In this document: positions 49,788-60,455 of the stretch, in pieces
Layout: the number at the start of each line of letters is the position of its first letter
Position numbering within the stretch: position 1 is the first letter of the stretch
The notes under the pieces: generated by a model
Database searches by the model: none
What the model was told of the DNA's origin: nothing
Seen by the model: the letters and a program-made list of their open reading frames with translations, nothing else
Position numbers and translations under genes: made by a program
Assembly (NCBI GenBank): GCA_963580455.1
Contig: OY756972.1
Span: 18,553,001-18,617,000 of the forward strand
DNA length: 64,000 nt
Direction of reading: 5' to 3'
DNA from: Euonymus europaeus
Taxonomy: Eukaryota; Streptophyta; Magnoliopsida; Celastrales; Celastraceae

Positions 49788-50813
49788 TTAGGCTCGACCG
49801 GGTGGTTGCCTAAACTTGCCTGCTCTCCTGTGCATGCATATCACAAGCAAATAGTTATAATTTGTGACTCAGAAACAGGGAGGAGAGAGATTACTAGATT
49901 TAGTGCATCAGTAGATAATCCACTAATATTTTTCAGATTTTAAACAGAGAACAAGGCAAGCGCAAACCCAAACAATTCAGGTCTCTTGCAGAGTCTACAT
50001 CACAAAAGCAACTTCAATTTTTTAAGGACATTTTAATCACAAAAAGAGGGTTAACTATCATGAGTCGTGACCAACCTGTTTAATGGGGCAACACCAACAC
50101 AAATCAGGTTTTCATTGGGTTTTGAGAAAATTGTGAAAATTTTATTTGAATTCATATAGAAAGGAAAAGAGTTGTTTTATGTTCCCTCCTCATAGCTAAA
50201 GTGTCCTAGTTCTTTCCCCATTGCCTTTATTTGATCCCATCAAAATAAGAGAAAGATTGATAGCTAAAGAAGCTTTTGTTAAAGAGTAAATTACCATCAT
50301 CACATTCCACACATCTCAAATATACAGATGATATTTTATAGAGGATCGTTTAACACATCATCCTGGCCTTTTCTCCTTAACACCCTGATTCCCCAAGAAA
50401 GAGTAAATCAGTCAATCATCATTTCATATTATTATGTTTAAGGAAATACATGGCATGGAATGAAATATAACCACTGGATGTAAACAGAAATTTAAACTTG
50501 GAACCTATTTAATTCAAACCAATTCAAATCACATACCAAGAGGAAATCAGTACCTGTTGTGGATAGGATCAGGACCATTAGGAACTCTTCTCTTGCTCAC
50601 GAAATGGAAACCCAGATTATGACGACGATGACCAGGATTATTCTCTCTTCCAGTCCAAGTCAAATGCTCAAAATCACCAGTTGATGTTGTAGTCATAGTC
50701 GTCAACGCTTCACTAGCATTGTCTGTCACTATCGCAACACAAAGTAACCAAATAACTCCCACTAATACAAAACCTCCAAATAGAGCCCTTGGAACCCTGA
50801 TGCTTCTTCCCAT
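49788..50813 (-). CDS. CLE25: CLE25-type signalling peptide precursor
   Basis: Two exons, 50813-50554 and 49827-49788, joined by a GT-AG intron (donor AACAG/GTACTG, acceptor GCACAG/GAGAGC), encode 99 residues with no lesion. Residues 10-28 form a hydrophobic secretion signal (ALFGGFVLVGVIWLLCVAI). The CLE dodecapeptide RRVPNGPDPIHN is at 75-86, followed by R and a basic tail RAGKFRQPPGRA from exon 2. Arabidopsis CLE25 has RKVPNGPDPIHN and the same intron position just after the motif. CLE25 acts in the phloem, moves from root to leaf under water shortage, and is perceived by BAM and CLV2-type receptors (established for Arabidopsis). The gene lies between BIR2-like and RsmD-like pseudogenes. 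Confidence 0.92.
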
Positions 50814-51089
50814 AGTACTCCCTCTGTGTTCTCCTACAACTTTAAGCTAAAGGAGAATTTCAAGCCATTGATGGTGTCTATAAAAGAAGTCACAACAGCC
50901 ATGTAAATGTAAAGAGAAGAAACGTGCATAACCAGCTTTCTGATGATGAGTATACCAGGAACAAAGAAAGGGGGGAGAGAGCAGGGGGAGACAAGTATTT
51001 TTGGTAAATATAAGCTTGGCGGGTAAGGAGTGGATGGTCCTATTTAAGGGGATTGGTTTGTCCGATTTGAAGGTGAGAGATTGGAATGT

Positions 51090-51093
<4 letters not shown>

Positions 51094-51124
<31 letters not shown>

Positions 51125-51125
51125 A
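51094..51125. repeat. GT/GA compound microsatellite upstream of CLE25
   Basis: A run of about nine GT units is followed by about nine GA units, some 280 bp upstream of the CLE25 start codon. It is probably in the promoter or leader. Confidence 0.85.
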
Positions 51126-53820
51126 AATAAGCAATAAGACAGGAAAGTTTGTTACCCTAGTTGCTTTAGTATATCTTATATTGGTCCATTCTAGCTCTCT
51201 TTCTTTGCTTTGATTTGTGCATTTTCTTGCAGTTACCATGGGAACCTCACTACAACTCCCCAAAAGGAAAATAAGATCTCTGAAAATGCTTACTCAGTTT
51301 TCAAAAGTCATAGGGCCCTGAGCCCCTATATAGCAAACGAGTATTGAGGAAGCAAGCATTATTGGTCGACCGTTGGCCAAAAAGAAAAACGAAGGAGAAT
51401 AATTGTTCCTAGGAAATTTTCTTCATCTCGAGAAAAAAAGCCTTAGACCCATCTCTACAAGTTACAGAAAATTTGAAAGCGTTAAGTATTAAATAGAAAG
51501 TCACATAAGCATATAGCAAAATCTGTTTTAGGTGCATTCACAAGACCCAGTTCAAAGTTTTCTAAATGAAGGATTAAATGCATCGGAATGTCTAAAATAC
51601 GACTGAAGGGATCCACCCAATAAAAGAAAAGAAGATAAAAAGATGTCAATTTAAACTGGGAACTAACAAACAAATAAGTTCAACTTTTCTTGCAGCAAAA
51701 TACTAAAGCATGAAAACCATCTAAACAGAGAGCAAGTATTTGAAAGTACAATGACATTCATTACCGAAGAATATGCTACTCATGTCCTTTAGAAAAAGAA
51801 GACAGTCTTCTCAACCTTTGAATATTTTCATTCACAAGCGATGAATCTTGTAGAACTGGAAAGCATTTTAGTGGAATAAGAATCTTCAAAACAAGATGGT
51901 CTCACTCTCACATCCCATGATATTCATATCAAGCGACTTTCCATTGATTATTAATCTGAACTCAAATTCCTGCTTGCTATGCTAAATTGATAATTGGGAG
52001 AACAAACTTCCAAGTTATGCTCTTAAGAACAGTTTCTTTCTCACAGTAAGTCTCAGTCAGCTTTGAGAATCATAAATCCAATTCGTCACTGTATCCTGTG
52101 GACAGCATTGAGCAATGTACTTTTCAAAGCTAGAGATGATTTTATGAACAAATCTGTGGCACTTTTAGTTAAGGATTCCAGTCATCAATGTCAACTGTAG
52201 TAAAACTCTTCTAACCATGGTGGGAGGGAGGGATAAGCAAGACCTGCCCAATGGTTTGTTTTTTACTCATTCATCAGGTCCCATCGTTGGGAATTCCATC
52301 AAAAAGTTTGATGTAATTGTCCCACTCTCAATAAAGAGTTGTTTAAAGTACCAGAGAAGGATGAAGTTAAGAAATCAAGAGTACAAACAAGGAAGAAGAC
52401 TATAGATACTGTGTTCTACCCTCATTTAACATAAGTGATCAGAAGAGGGAAAACATAATAACAAGGGAAGAAAAAAAATCAACAAATATTTAACACTTTT
52501 TCAAGGGAAAAAATTACCTTGAACCACACTGCCTGGTATGCTCTGCTCTGCTCTGCTCACTCCAACATAGCCCTTTGCCTGTTTACCCATTTGACTTTTT
52601 TCCCATTTCTAGAACTTAAATATGATTTACTAATAGTGACATTGAAAAAATAGCAAATTGGGTCTCATAATCTTGGGCAATAATTGAGCTCTCCAGATTG
52701 AGTTAGTCAAGGTTTGTACATCATGTCCATCTTTTTCAAAGTTATTTCCATCATATGCACAAAGCTATTTAGAAACTCATGCTAACTATATGGATTAACA
52801 CAACATAAAGAACATTAAGCAACTTCCCTTGCTCTTTCGCAACAAGGATGAAGAGATCTACTAAACTCATGTGCGCTGATCAAGGGAATGAAAACTCCAA
52901 TGTAACTCAAACAAAAGAGAACTCTTCTGGAATAAGGATAAAGAGATTTTCTATAGAACTTAAATGTACTGATCAAGGTGGGCCACTATTCCCAGTTAAA
53001 TCAGAATCCTCTTTTGGAATTTGTACTGCCGCCAGTAATTTCAATCAGTTCTCTGGGCCTATTATCAATGAATACTACAGAAACAAACAGAAAACAGATT
53101 CTGGGTTAAAAACATGTGCTGCCAAGCTCCTCAGCCTTAAAAAGAGTTGCAGGTGGGGTTGGCTGGAACATCTTGGACCTGCTTTCTACTGATAAACTTT
53201 AAAGGCTGTCATTCGAATAAGAATAGCAATATCGTAGAGTGTGTTCGTTTCTTAACCACCCCCCCAGAAGTATGCCTTTCACAACTGAAACTAATTTCAT
53301 AGCACGCAATCAAGTTATCATTTGAGGCTCAAACAAAATACATGCAATGATGTGAAAAACAAATGACATATTGAAAAGTTCAAAAACGACTTTTAGCCTC
53401 TCATGGTCAAAGCAAGCGGTCATTGTCAGCATCTTGCATTATTTGCCGGCAGTGATAGCTTGCTTTGACACAACAGCATAAGAATTATTAAGCTGCTAAT
53501 CAGAGTCTTGTGGTAGACACTCCTTAGAATTTCAAACAGATTCAATTTTTGAATCCTACCACACACTAAAAATTAACTAATAATTAAAATCAATATTGTT
53601 CATCAATAAAAAAAAACCTTGGTACTCATATTTGTAAACTGGAAGACAAACATACAGACTTATTTACAGATCTTAGCAATGATACAAACTCCAGCTGACC
53701 TGAAACACTGAGTCCATTTCAATCTTCTATTGCCAATTCTCATTATCAGAAAGCAAGGGCTGAAATACCATTGAAGAGATAGAACTATGAAATTAAAGCA
53801 CAATACATTTTCAACAAGAT
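51126..53820. other. Intergenic stretch
   Basis: No gene is recognised with confidence. One open plus-strand frame (52848-53192) is listed separately. The remainder is AT-rich with short random frames. Confidence 0.5.
52848..53192 (+). CDS. Unrecognised 114-residue open frame
   Basis: An ATG-initiated frame with an internal repeat: residues 1-16 (MKRSTKLMCADQGNEN) resemble residues 31-47 (IKRFSIELKCTDQGGP). At DNA level AAGGATGAAGAGAT recurs as AAGGATAAAGAGAT 82 bp later. The C-terminus reads LKKSCRWGWLEHLGPAFY. I know no family with these features, and no splice sites or promoter stand out. It may be a chance frame over a local duplication. Confidence 0.2.
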   Translation: MKRSTKLMCADQGNENSNVTQTKENSSGIRIKRFSIELKCTDQGGPLFPVKSESSFGICTAASNFNQFSGPIINEYYRNKQKTDSGLKTCAAKLLSLKKSCRWGWLEHLGPAFY

Positions 53821-54490
53821 GCAGGTAATACATACCAATTGGACCGTATAATAACAAAATTTGCAGATAAATGATTATGATCACAAAAAATTACCAACGA
53901 GATCTCTTGGTACTGATGTTGCATATCCAAAAGTTAGGAGGGGTGGTTATTAAAAAACCTAAAAATTGAACCTGGAGACATGACAACACCCGTGAAAAAG
54001 CTGTCACTTCCTTCCAATCACATGAGTATGCAAACTTTCTACTACCATTTTTAGAGTCTTTTCTCATTTTCTTCTATTGGGCCCACTTGGGTCCATATAT
54101 TGACAAATGAGTATGACCAAATCGCCCATCTTTTATCTGCAATCCATGTTAGCATTTAGTACTAGTAGGCATCAAATAATTGGCACAATAAATACCCATT
54201 TCCAATTATTTTGAATAGGAGGGATTAAGCAAGCGAAATGAATAACATGCTACCATATCTCGTGCAGAAGAGGCGTGGAATTTGCTTTAGGCATGCTCCA
54301 GCCTTTTGCCACCAGTGCCAGACAAAAACGTTTTCTGAATCTTTGATTTAACTACCATACTAAGACTTCCATAATAGTTTGCGGTAAGGATGTTATATAT
54401 TACTTAGGTTTTAGCAAGTATGGAATTAGACACCTAACATTGTAATCAAAGATCTATTCTTGCTAAGAGAAGGAAATGAAATCAGGTGAA

Positions 54491-54632
54491 CAGTGCCCCA
54501 GTTGAGGTGGGGTACAAATTGAAATGGCAGATGTATGCAGCCTTACCCCGTAATGGAGAGGCTATTGCTGTAATTGAATACCCCTAAATTGTTGCGAAAC
54601 AACTTTACCACTAGGCCAAGGTTTGCCCTTTA
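54491..54632 (-). repeat. Au-type SINE in an intron
   Basis: The minus strand reads TTGGCCTAGTGGTAAAGTTG (A-box), then TCCATTACGGGGTAAGGCTG, CATACATCTGCCATTTCAAT and TACCCCACCTCAACTGGGGC. This is the Au SINE layout with a GGGGTAAGGCTGCATACAT core. It lies near the end of the RsmD-like pseudogene. Confidence 0.75.
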
Positions 54633-55130
54633 AGTGCTAATGCTAACCAAAAAAGGAACTATTTGACACAAATGCATCAATGAGAGTACATGCTTTGGGA
54701 AGTTCAATGCATGAGTATGCTGGCTGGCACCAACCATTTCAAGACCACCGCATGAATCTGACATTTTGGTTCTTAAAGGGTACTCCACCACCTGGGCCGT
54801 GGAAATCAAATATATATTAACAATATTTGGACAAAAACAAAAAAAAATATAACATCCAGCTCCAAAAATGAAGAAATCACCACTTACAATAAACGTGTCT
54901 TTTCCAATTATGGCTGACTGAGAAATTTGTTTCATCAGTACCCCATAATCAACTTCCATGTACGGAGGTGTAAGTGTAACACTAACATAGTCGAATGGTC
55001 CCTTTCTACCTACGTAAAAATTGGATCAAAGATGAACTCAACATTCATCAAAGACTTAGAATTTTCTTAAATCTGGAACTTATGACCAACTTACATATGA
55101 AGTTGAAATTTCCATATTTCTTTGTACTAT

Positions 55131-56053
55131 ATTATTTGTAGGGCTATAAACGAGTTGAGCCGCTTATAAGCGGCTCGGCGTTCAGTTCGAAAAAAGTTCG
55201 TTCGTTTTCGACTCGATTCATAAATGAGCCGAGCTTGAGCTTGATTTTAAAGCTCGATTCATAACCGAGCCGAGCTTGAGCATCACAAAGCTTAGCTCGT
55301 TAAGGCTCGCGAACTAGCTCGTTGGCTCGGCATATAGCTCGGCTCATTGGTACAGCTCGACTATATATATGTGTGTGTAATAGTTCTTTGATTTTCAATT
55401 TAACATTATTAATACGTTTGAATATAATAAACTATTTATGTGATTCAATGTATCGGTAACTCATTAAGTATCATTATTATTATTATTAGAATAATTGAGT
55501 ACTAAATATTAACATATATTTATTAAGTACTGTGGTAACATATTACTGTCCACCACGTGTCCTCGTAAGGCTTTTGCACGTGGCGACTTTGGCTCAGCAC
55601 TCACTAAGTGCAACCTCCCCAGCTCGAACCCGTGCCCTTAAGCACTTACAAAGGCAAGAGCTGGTACCACTACACCATGTGGAGTAGTGGTACCAGCTCT
55701 TGCCTTTGTAAGCACTTAAGGGTGCGGGTTCGAGCTGGGGAGGTTGCACAATTGTGCGGAGAATAATAAAGACCACGTGTAAGCCCCATGATGGGCCACG
55801 TGGCGTAATAAAAATTCCTCCAACAAGTACCATTATTATTATCGAGCTCGAGCTCGATTCATTTAGTGATTTATCAAGCTTTTAATTAGCCAAGCTCGAG
55901 CTCTACTCGTTTAAGAATTACTCGAGCTTTTAAAGAGCTAAGCTCAAGCCCTAATTTTTAGCTCGAGTCAAGCTCGAGCTCATCACATTTGAACTGAGCC
56001 GAGCTCAAGCTCCTCAAAGCTCGGCTCGGCTCGTTTACAACCCTAATTATTTG
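55131..56053. mobile_element. hAT-type MITE with 8-bp target duplication
   Basis: The element spans 55139-56045 (907 bp), starting TAGGGCTATAAACGAGTTGA; on the opposite strand of its right end it starts TAGGGTTGTAAACGAGCCGA. The flanks are ATTATTTG on both sides (55131-55138, 56046-56053). The interior near both ends is packed with GAGCCGAGC/GAGCTCGA words. It inserted into an intron of the RsmD-like gene and was later hit by the palindromic element at 55531-55824. Confidence 0.87.
55531..55824. mobile_element. Nested palindromic element with tRNA-like arms
   Basis: Two arms in opposite orientation: 55608-55674 and 55683-55758, separated by about 8 bp and matching almost perfectly over some 65 bp. 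The right arm reads GTAGTGGTACCAGCTCTTGC (A-box-like) and GTGCGGGTTCGAGCTGG (B-box-like), as in tRNA-derived SINEs. The outer parts share CACGTGG and CACGTGT words. AAGTAC occurs at both borders (55525-55530 and 55825-55830), a possible target duplication. It may be an inverted pair of SINE heads captured as one unit. Confidence 0.6.
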
Positions 56054-58114
56054 ATAATTACAATCAACAAAACAGACACAAGTTGGATCCACACAATTTT
56101 ACATTTCCTCTCCAGCAGCCCCAATCGCAGAGTGTAAGATAATAGCATTTGAAAGAAAGGGATACTAAAAGGGCGCAGGAGGAGAATGTCAAAAGAACAT
56201 ATCTACATATTGGTTGGCACGCTCTAAAAAACTTTCAACACAGATTGTATGTATAACCGAAACATTATGAAACCCAGTCCATTCCAGATTTGGTTGTAGA
56301 ATATTTGAAACAACACAGGGATCCATCTCAACAAAATGCACCAGGTATTTGACAAGAAATTAGGAATCTCGGCCAAAAATAGAAAATCAAAGCATAAAGA
56401 AATAGTTATGCTGGTATGGCAGTATGAATGAACTGATATTCTTGTTGACGATATCTAATAAATTACTTTACCTCAGAACATCCTCAGCTGATAGCTTCGA
56501 TACCGAAAAAACCTGTGCCACTATACAAGTCTAACCAGTGACCAGGCCTAAAAGATGCAGGACACCCGCCGGCTGCCTATATAACAGCAGGAAGAAATTA
56601 TTCCGCCAAGCTAATGAGTATAAAAAAAGAATAATATTGAGTGCCAAAGTGGAGAAAAATACAACTGTTATTTTGAGGGTAAGATACGAAAAAGAACTGC
56701 AAGATGTCGAATGCTGCACCCTTTACAACTTCCATCATTGGCCACGCATCCATGCCTTTTGGTGACAACAAGTTCTTTCTTTTAGCCTTTCCCCCAGGCA
56801 CCCAATGGTCAATATATTATTGGTGGAATCAAATTCTTTCGGATGGGAAAACGATTCCTTAGATTAAACTCAAACAAAAGTAAAGTGTAAATTGGTGTAG
56901 AGAAAATAAACCTATGTATGATTTTTTCGACATTTCTTCATAATTCATCATGTGAAAGAGACCGTGTTGTTTTACAGCCCTAAGACATTGCTACATCTCA
57001 GAGTTCAAATAACTGTAGCATCACTTGCACAATAGAATATCAATATGCACAAAATGAAGGAATGTTGCAAGAAAAATATGATTTGACAGCATGCACTGAC
57101 ACTATTGTTTTCGTTCTTTCACTTTACTTTTATTTAGGATAAGGCAATATATTACACAGCCCAAAAAGTTTCTTCTCATCTTTTATGCATTTTAAATTAT
57201 GAGAAGAAATTCATACCTGAAGCAACCTATGGGTGGCCTTTGGTGGCTTAGGATCCTCTTCTGGAACTTGCTTTGCTTCCTGGGTACTTTCCTCTTCTCT
57301 CCTCCTCCTTGTCTATTAAACCAAATTAAAAGGCCAAACAACTCTAAATGAGACACAATTCAATACTCACTTCACCTGCTAAAACTCAATTCAATACTCA
57401 TTGCAAGGATTCATAATTTGCAAACCCAATAGCATAGGATATGCAAAACTAATCTACACCACAAGATAGTAACTGGAAGGCTAATTTTTAATTTTATGAA
57501 TATGCAAAAAACAATTGGTTTTAGTCTTCCTCGTTTTTGTCAGAAATAACCTATGTGTGGACATTACCATTTGCAAACATTCCCTCCAATTAATCCAAAG
57601 TTTCTAACTTCCTCATTCTCACTGCCATCATTGAACTTCTTTTCTAAGCTTAACACAATAGCAAAAACGACATTTTTCAACAATCTCCTCCATCTCTATT
57701 CGTTCATTTAACTAACAATGAAACAGAAATGCTATATAAGCAGCCACCAACACACCCGCGACTACCATCCCAGACACAGAAAGAGAGAGCGAAAGTGAGA
57801 ACCTTAGGAGAAGTCTCTGATAAGTAGTCATTAGGATCAAGACCGTACCGCTCGAATAACTCTTTCTTCTTCGCACTCAACAATCCACTATCCGGTTCTT
57901 CCACCAGCACACAAGAATAATTTCGTCCAGCGAATAAGAAAACATAGCAAAAGCTTCAAATTCTACATAAAAGGTCCAAAAATTGAACAAATCACTTTGA
58001 GAGAAGACGACAATGGACGGTCGGTAACCGGAATTTTTGGAGGAAAAAACATTTAAAAGAGATAAGAGTATGAGAAGACAGCAAGAGTTTGGTGTTGATG
58101 CCTACTCTTCAAGG

Positions 58115-58610
58115 CTATGCTTGCTTGGGAGAGGGGTTGATAGGAATTGGATTGGGGAACATTTATAAAAAGTGAATCTTGATTTGATATGTGAGGGATT
58201 GAGAATGGTTGGTAGCGACTAAACATTTTTAAAACCTTCAGTTTTTAAAGGATTGAGAAAAAGAATATTGGGAGAGGTTAATCAATCTCTTTGAACATCT
58301 TGAGTTGTTCGCGTCAAATAATGATTCGGAGGGATTCATTAATCCTTTTCGAAACAAGCCCTAAAGTTATGCTTGACCAAGGTTGGGAGGAATTCAAAAA
58401 AATGAAGTATTACTTGATATTTATAAGAGTTTGGAAAGGTTGAGAGAGTTTATTTGAATGAATATTTAACAACCCTTTATTTTGAGGGGTTTGAAGAAAG
58501 GGGTGTTGTGAGGAGTTCGTGAATCCCTCCGAACATCTTAAAGTGTTCTCGTCAAACAAGGGTTCGGAGAGATTCGCTTATTCACGAACCTCTCCTAACA
58601 CCTCTCTCAA
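58115..58610. repeat. Twofold MITE-like repeat
   Basis: Two diverged units of about 240 bp in tandem. CTATGCTTGCTTGGGAG at 58115 parallels TTATGCTTGACCAAGGTTGG at 58372, and GAACATCTTGAGTTGTTCGC (about 58291) parallels GAACATCTTAAAGTGTTCTC (about 58531). Both are followed by GGTTCGGAG or GATTCGGAG words. There is no coding capacity. It is upstream of the RsmD-like pseudogene. Confidence 0.6.
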
Positions 58611-59090
58611 GCAGAGACTAAGTGTGTGTTGGGATGAACTTCCGAAATCCTGTTTAGCGCGAATATCTGCACGAACACCTTCAAATTAATATCAAGTGTT
58701 TTGAGAGGTTTATAAATCTTCCCAGCAACGTTTTTCTCAACCCTGACAACAAGAGATTGAGAGATGTTCACTCATGCAAAACTTTTTAATCCCTCCAAAT
58801 AATAAGTAGGTATTTACTTTTATGAATCCCTCCCAATCCAAGCTCTCTCAACTCCTTCCAACTCAACTCCTCCTACTCCTTCCCTCCTCAAGCACAGTGT
58901 AAACGGTGAGATAATCGACGAGGATGAGAGCGCCATTGTTGAAGTAACAAGCCAAGATTTTTAGAACAGATAAAATGCTGAACCAAACGAAGTGAATTGA
59001 ATTGGGCCTTTTGGGCTGTTTAAGAACTTGTAGTTGAAACTTGAAAGTCGCAATTGGGCTTAAGGCCTATTTCGAGAGCTCAGCAGCCCA

Positions 59091-59647
59091 TTAAATGCAT
59101 TTTGATTTTTGGCGCCATCCCTTCGTAGTGAATCGAGTGGCGAAATCAATGCGTGAAATACGAGCCGTCAGATCTGATATGATCTTCTGTTGCCTGTAAA
59201 GACAGGTGGCTTCCGCAATCGGACCCCACACACCTGCAGTAGTTGACTTCATAGGTTTTGAATCTTTTGATCGATTTGATTGACTTTCAAAATTTAGGGA
59301 TTTGTTGAGTTTCAATTTTCAAAGCTGTGAGAGAGGGAAAACAAGAGCGAGAGATGATTGCGGAGGGACTGTGAAAGCATGGGAGCTTGTGGTTCGAGAC
59401 CGGAGTAGTGTATGTGTTCTCCGATGATGGAGAAGAAGGGCGGTAATTGGTAAGCGAAGAAGAAGAGCAATGGATCGACTTGTTTGGTGTCATCATAAAC
59501 ATGAAGGGATCGATTTTTGTAGCTCCACAATCGTTCTTTCACTAACTCTGTATTTTGAGGTTCTAATCGTCGCTGAACATTTTTCTTCCTTCTGATCATT
59601 GCTTGGTTCGATGCATTTTCAGTATTAGAATCTGAATGGGATGACAA
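59091..59647 (-). other. Candidate spliced small gene or leader (unrecognised)
   Basis: Three overlapping minus-strand frames cover this interval. The upstream one (from TTG at 59647) includes RRKKNVQRRLEPQNTELVKE; the middle one starts with ATG (MFMMTPNKSIH) and is Ser/Pro-rich; the downstream one reads TAGVWGPIAEATCLYRQQKI. Such overlap can arise from one gene with an unrecognised intron or indel, or by chance. I match none to a family. Confidence 0.2.
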
Positions 59648-60146
59648 TTTCTATACCATTCAAGACGGTTTGTTGTTTGGGATGCATAATAAACTATGTG
59701 ATCGTAGGATATCATGGTTCAAGTTAAAGTGAAAAACCATGAACTGTTGCAGAAATGCCCATTTTCTAATTTTTGTGAAAGATCTGTGTAGATCTTGCAT
59801 CCCAATCCCATTCATACTGGATTTTTATGCACGAAAAGTCGAAAAATGTCCACCATCCTCCATGTCTCCGACCCCATCCGATTTGGGAGTTTTGTGCACG
59901 ATAATTATTTACCGTTATATACTCTCGTGCAAATAACAAAGGAGTATGAACAAATATTTATTTTGCATATCTTACAAAATTCACATTCCCAGACGAGGAA
60001 GTCCATAGAACATCAAGGACTATTGGCAATATAATATTAGTGATTAAAAACCTGGAGAAATTAAAGGAAAAAACAAAAAAGACCAAAAAAATTATTAACA
60101 TGTGTGCAACTTAATTTACATGTATTATACAATGGAGAATGTAAAG

Positions 60147-60455
60147 CTACTGGGCTGTAGGAGGACCTATGCACCGGCGAAAAATGGAAGATAAACCACA
60201 CCGCTGAGTCTTGTTCTCTGGAGAAGAAGCGGTACTTTTCAGGTTAAAAGGCCGTTGCGAATCAGGAGAATTTGAAGCATCAACCACCTTTCCCTTGGCT
60301 TTCGGGTTCTCAAGTTGTTGGATAAACGACTCTCCACTCTTTTCATGAGGTGAAACTCCAAGAGGTAGGCCGGTTTTGGGATCGGTAACATTCCATATTT
60401 TGCCTGAAGAGCCTTGCCTCCTGAATGAAACAGCGGATCTCTGCAATGCACTCAT
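60147..60455 (-). CDS. MASS-like small protein (MAPK-kinase-substrate family)
   Basis: A single-exon frame of 102 residues starting ATG at 60455, with no lesion. The N-terminus MSALQRSAVSFRRQGSSGKI followed by W is the hallmark of small plant proteins related to At1g80180/At1g15400 (LQRS..SFRRQGSSG..W), reported as MAPK substrates that affect stomatal development. The middle is Ser/Pro-rich with several SP or TP-type sites (VSPHEK, SSPENK), and the C-terminus is a basic cysteine-containing patch, CGLSSIFRRCIGPP. No membrane segment or signal peptide is present. The N-terminal match is strong but the rest differs from the Arabidopsis members I recall, so it may be a side branch of the family. 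Confidence 0.7.
   Translation of the reverse strand: MSALQRSAVSFRRQGSSGKIWNVTDPKTGLPLGVSPHEKSGESFIQQLENPKAKGKVVDASNSPDSQRPFNLKSTASSPENKTQRCGLSSIFRRCIGPPTAQ

Larger units (their letters stand above)
53815..57930 (-). pseudogene. RsmD-like RNA methyltransferase, decayed
   Basis: RsmD-family enzymes methylate a guanine of small-subunit rRNA; the plant form (At3g28460 type) is expected in plastids. Exons by homology: about 57925-57803 (LLSAKKKELFERYGLDPNDY), 57312-57217 (PPKATHRLLQ), 56801-56697 (KNLLSPKGMDAWPMMEVVKG), 56576-56472 (WLDLYSGTGFFGIEAIS, the SAM-binding loop), 56341-56203 (HFVEMDPCVVSNILQPNLEW), 55009-54888 (TPPYMEVDYGVLMKQISQSA, where the family has (N/D/T)PP(Y/F)), 54791-54720 (VVEYPLRTKMSDSCGGLEMV) and a possible remnant near 53840. 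Lesions: no in-frame ATG in exon 1, acceptor GG at 56802-56803, donor TT at 56695-56696, TGA at 56484-56486 (Arg expected), acceptor TG at 56342-56343, donor AT at 56201-56202. An inserted MITE and a SINE enlarge its introns. Confidence 0.85.
57931..60146. other. Intergenic stretch with repeats and weak frames
   Basis: 58115-58610 contains a twofold repeat (listed separately). Overlapping minus-strand frames at 59091-59315, 59287-59502 and 59312-59647 have a plausible plant codon mix but no recognised motif; the outer ones lack ATG starts. Plus-strand frames at 59739-60034 look random. Confidence 0.45.

Noticed and set aside
51090..51263. Frame of 138 residues (50847-51263, minus) upstream of CLE25
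   Set aside because: It runs through the GT/GA microsatellite and the likely leader; no ATG in frame with CLE25 and no motif.
56190..56205. Possible AT-AC (U12-type) intron after the HFVEMDP exon
   Set aside because: The AT at the donor is followed by ATGTTC, not the conserved ATATCCTT of U12 donors, and neighbouring splice sites are also broken; simple mutation is the better reading.
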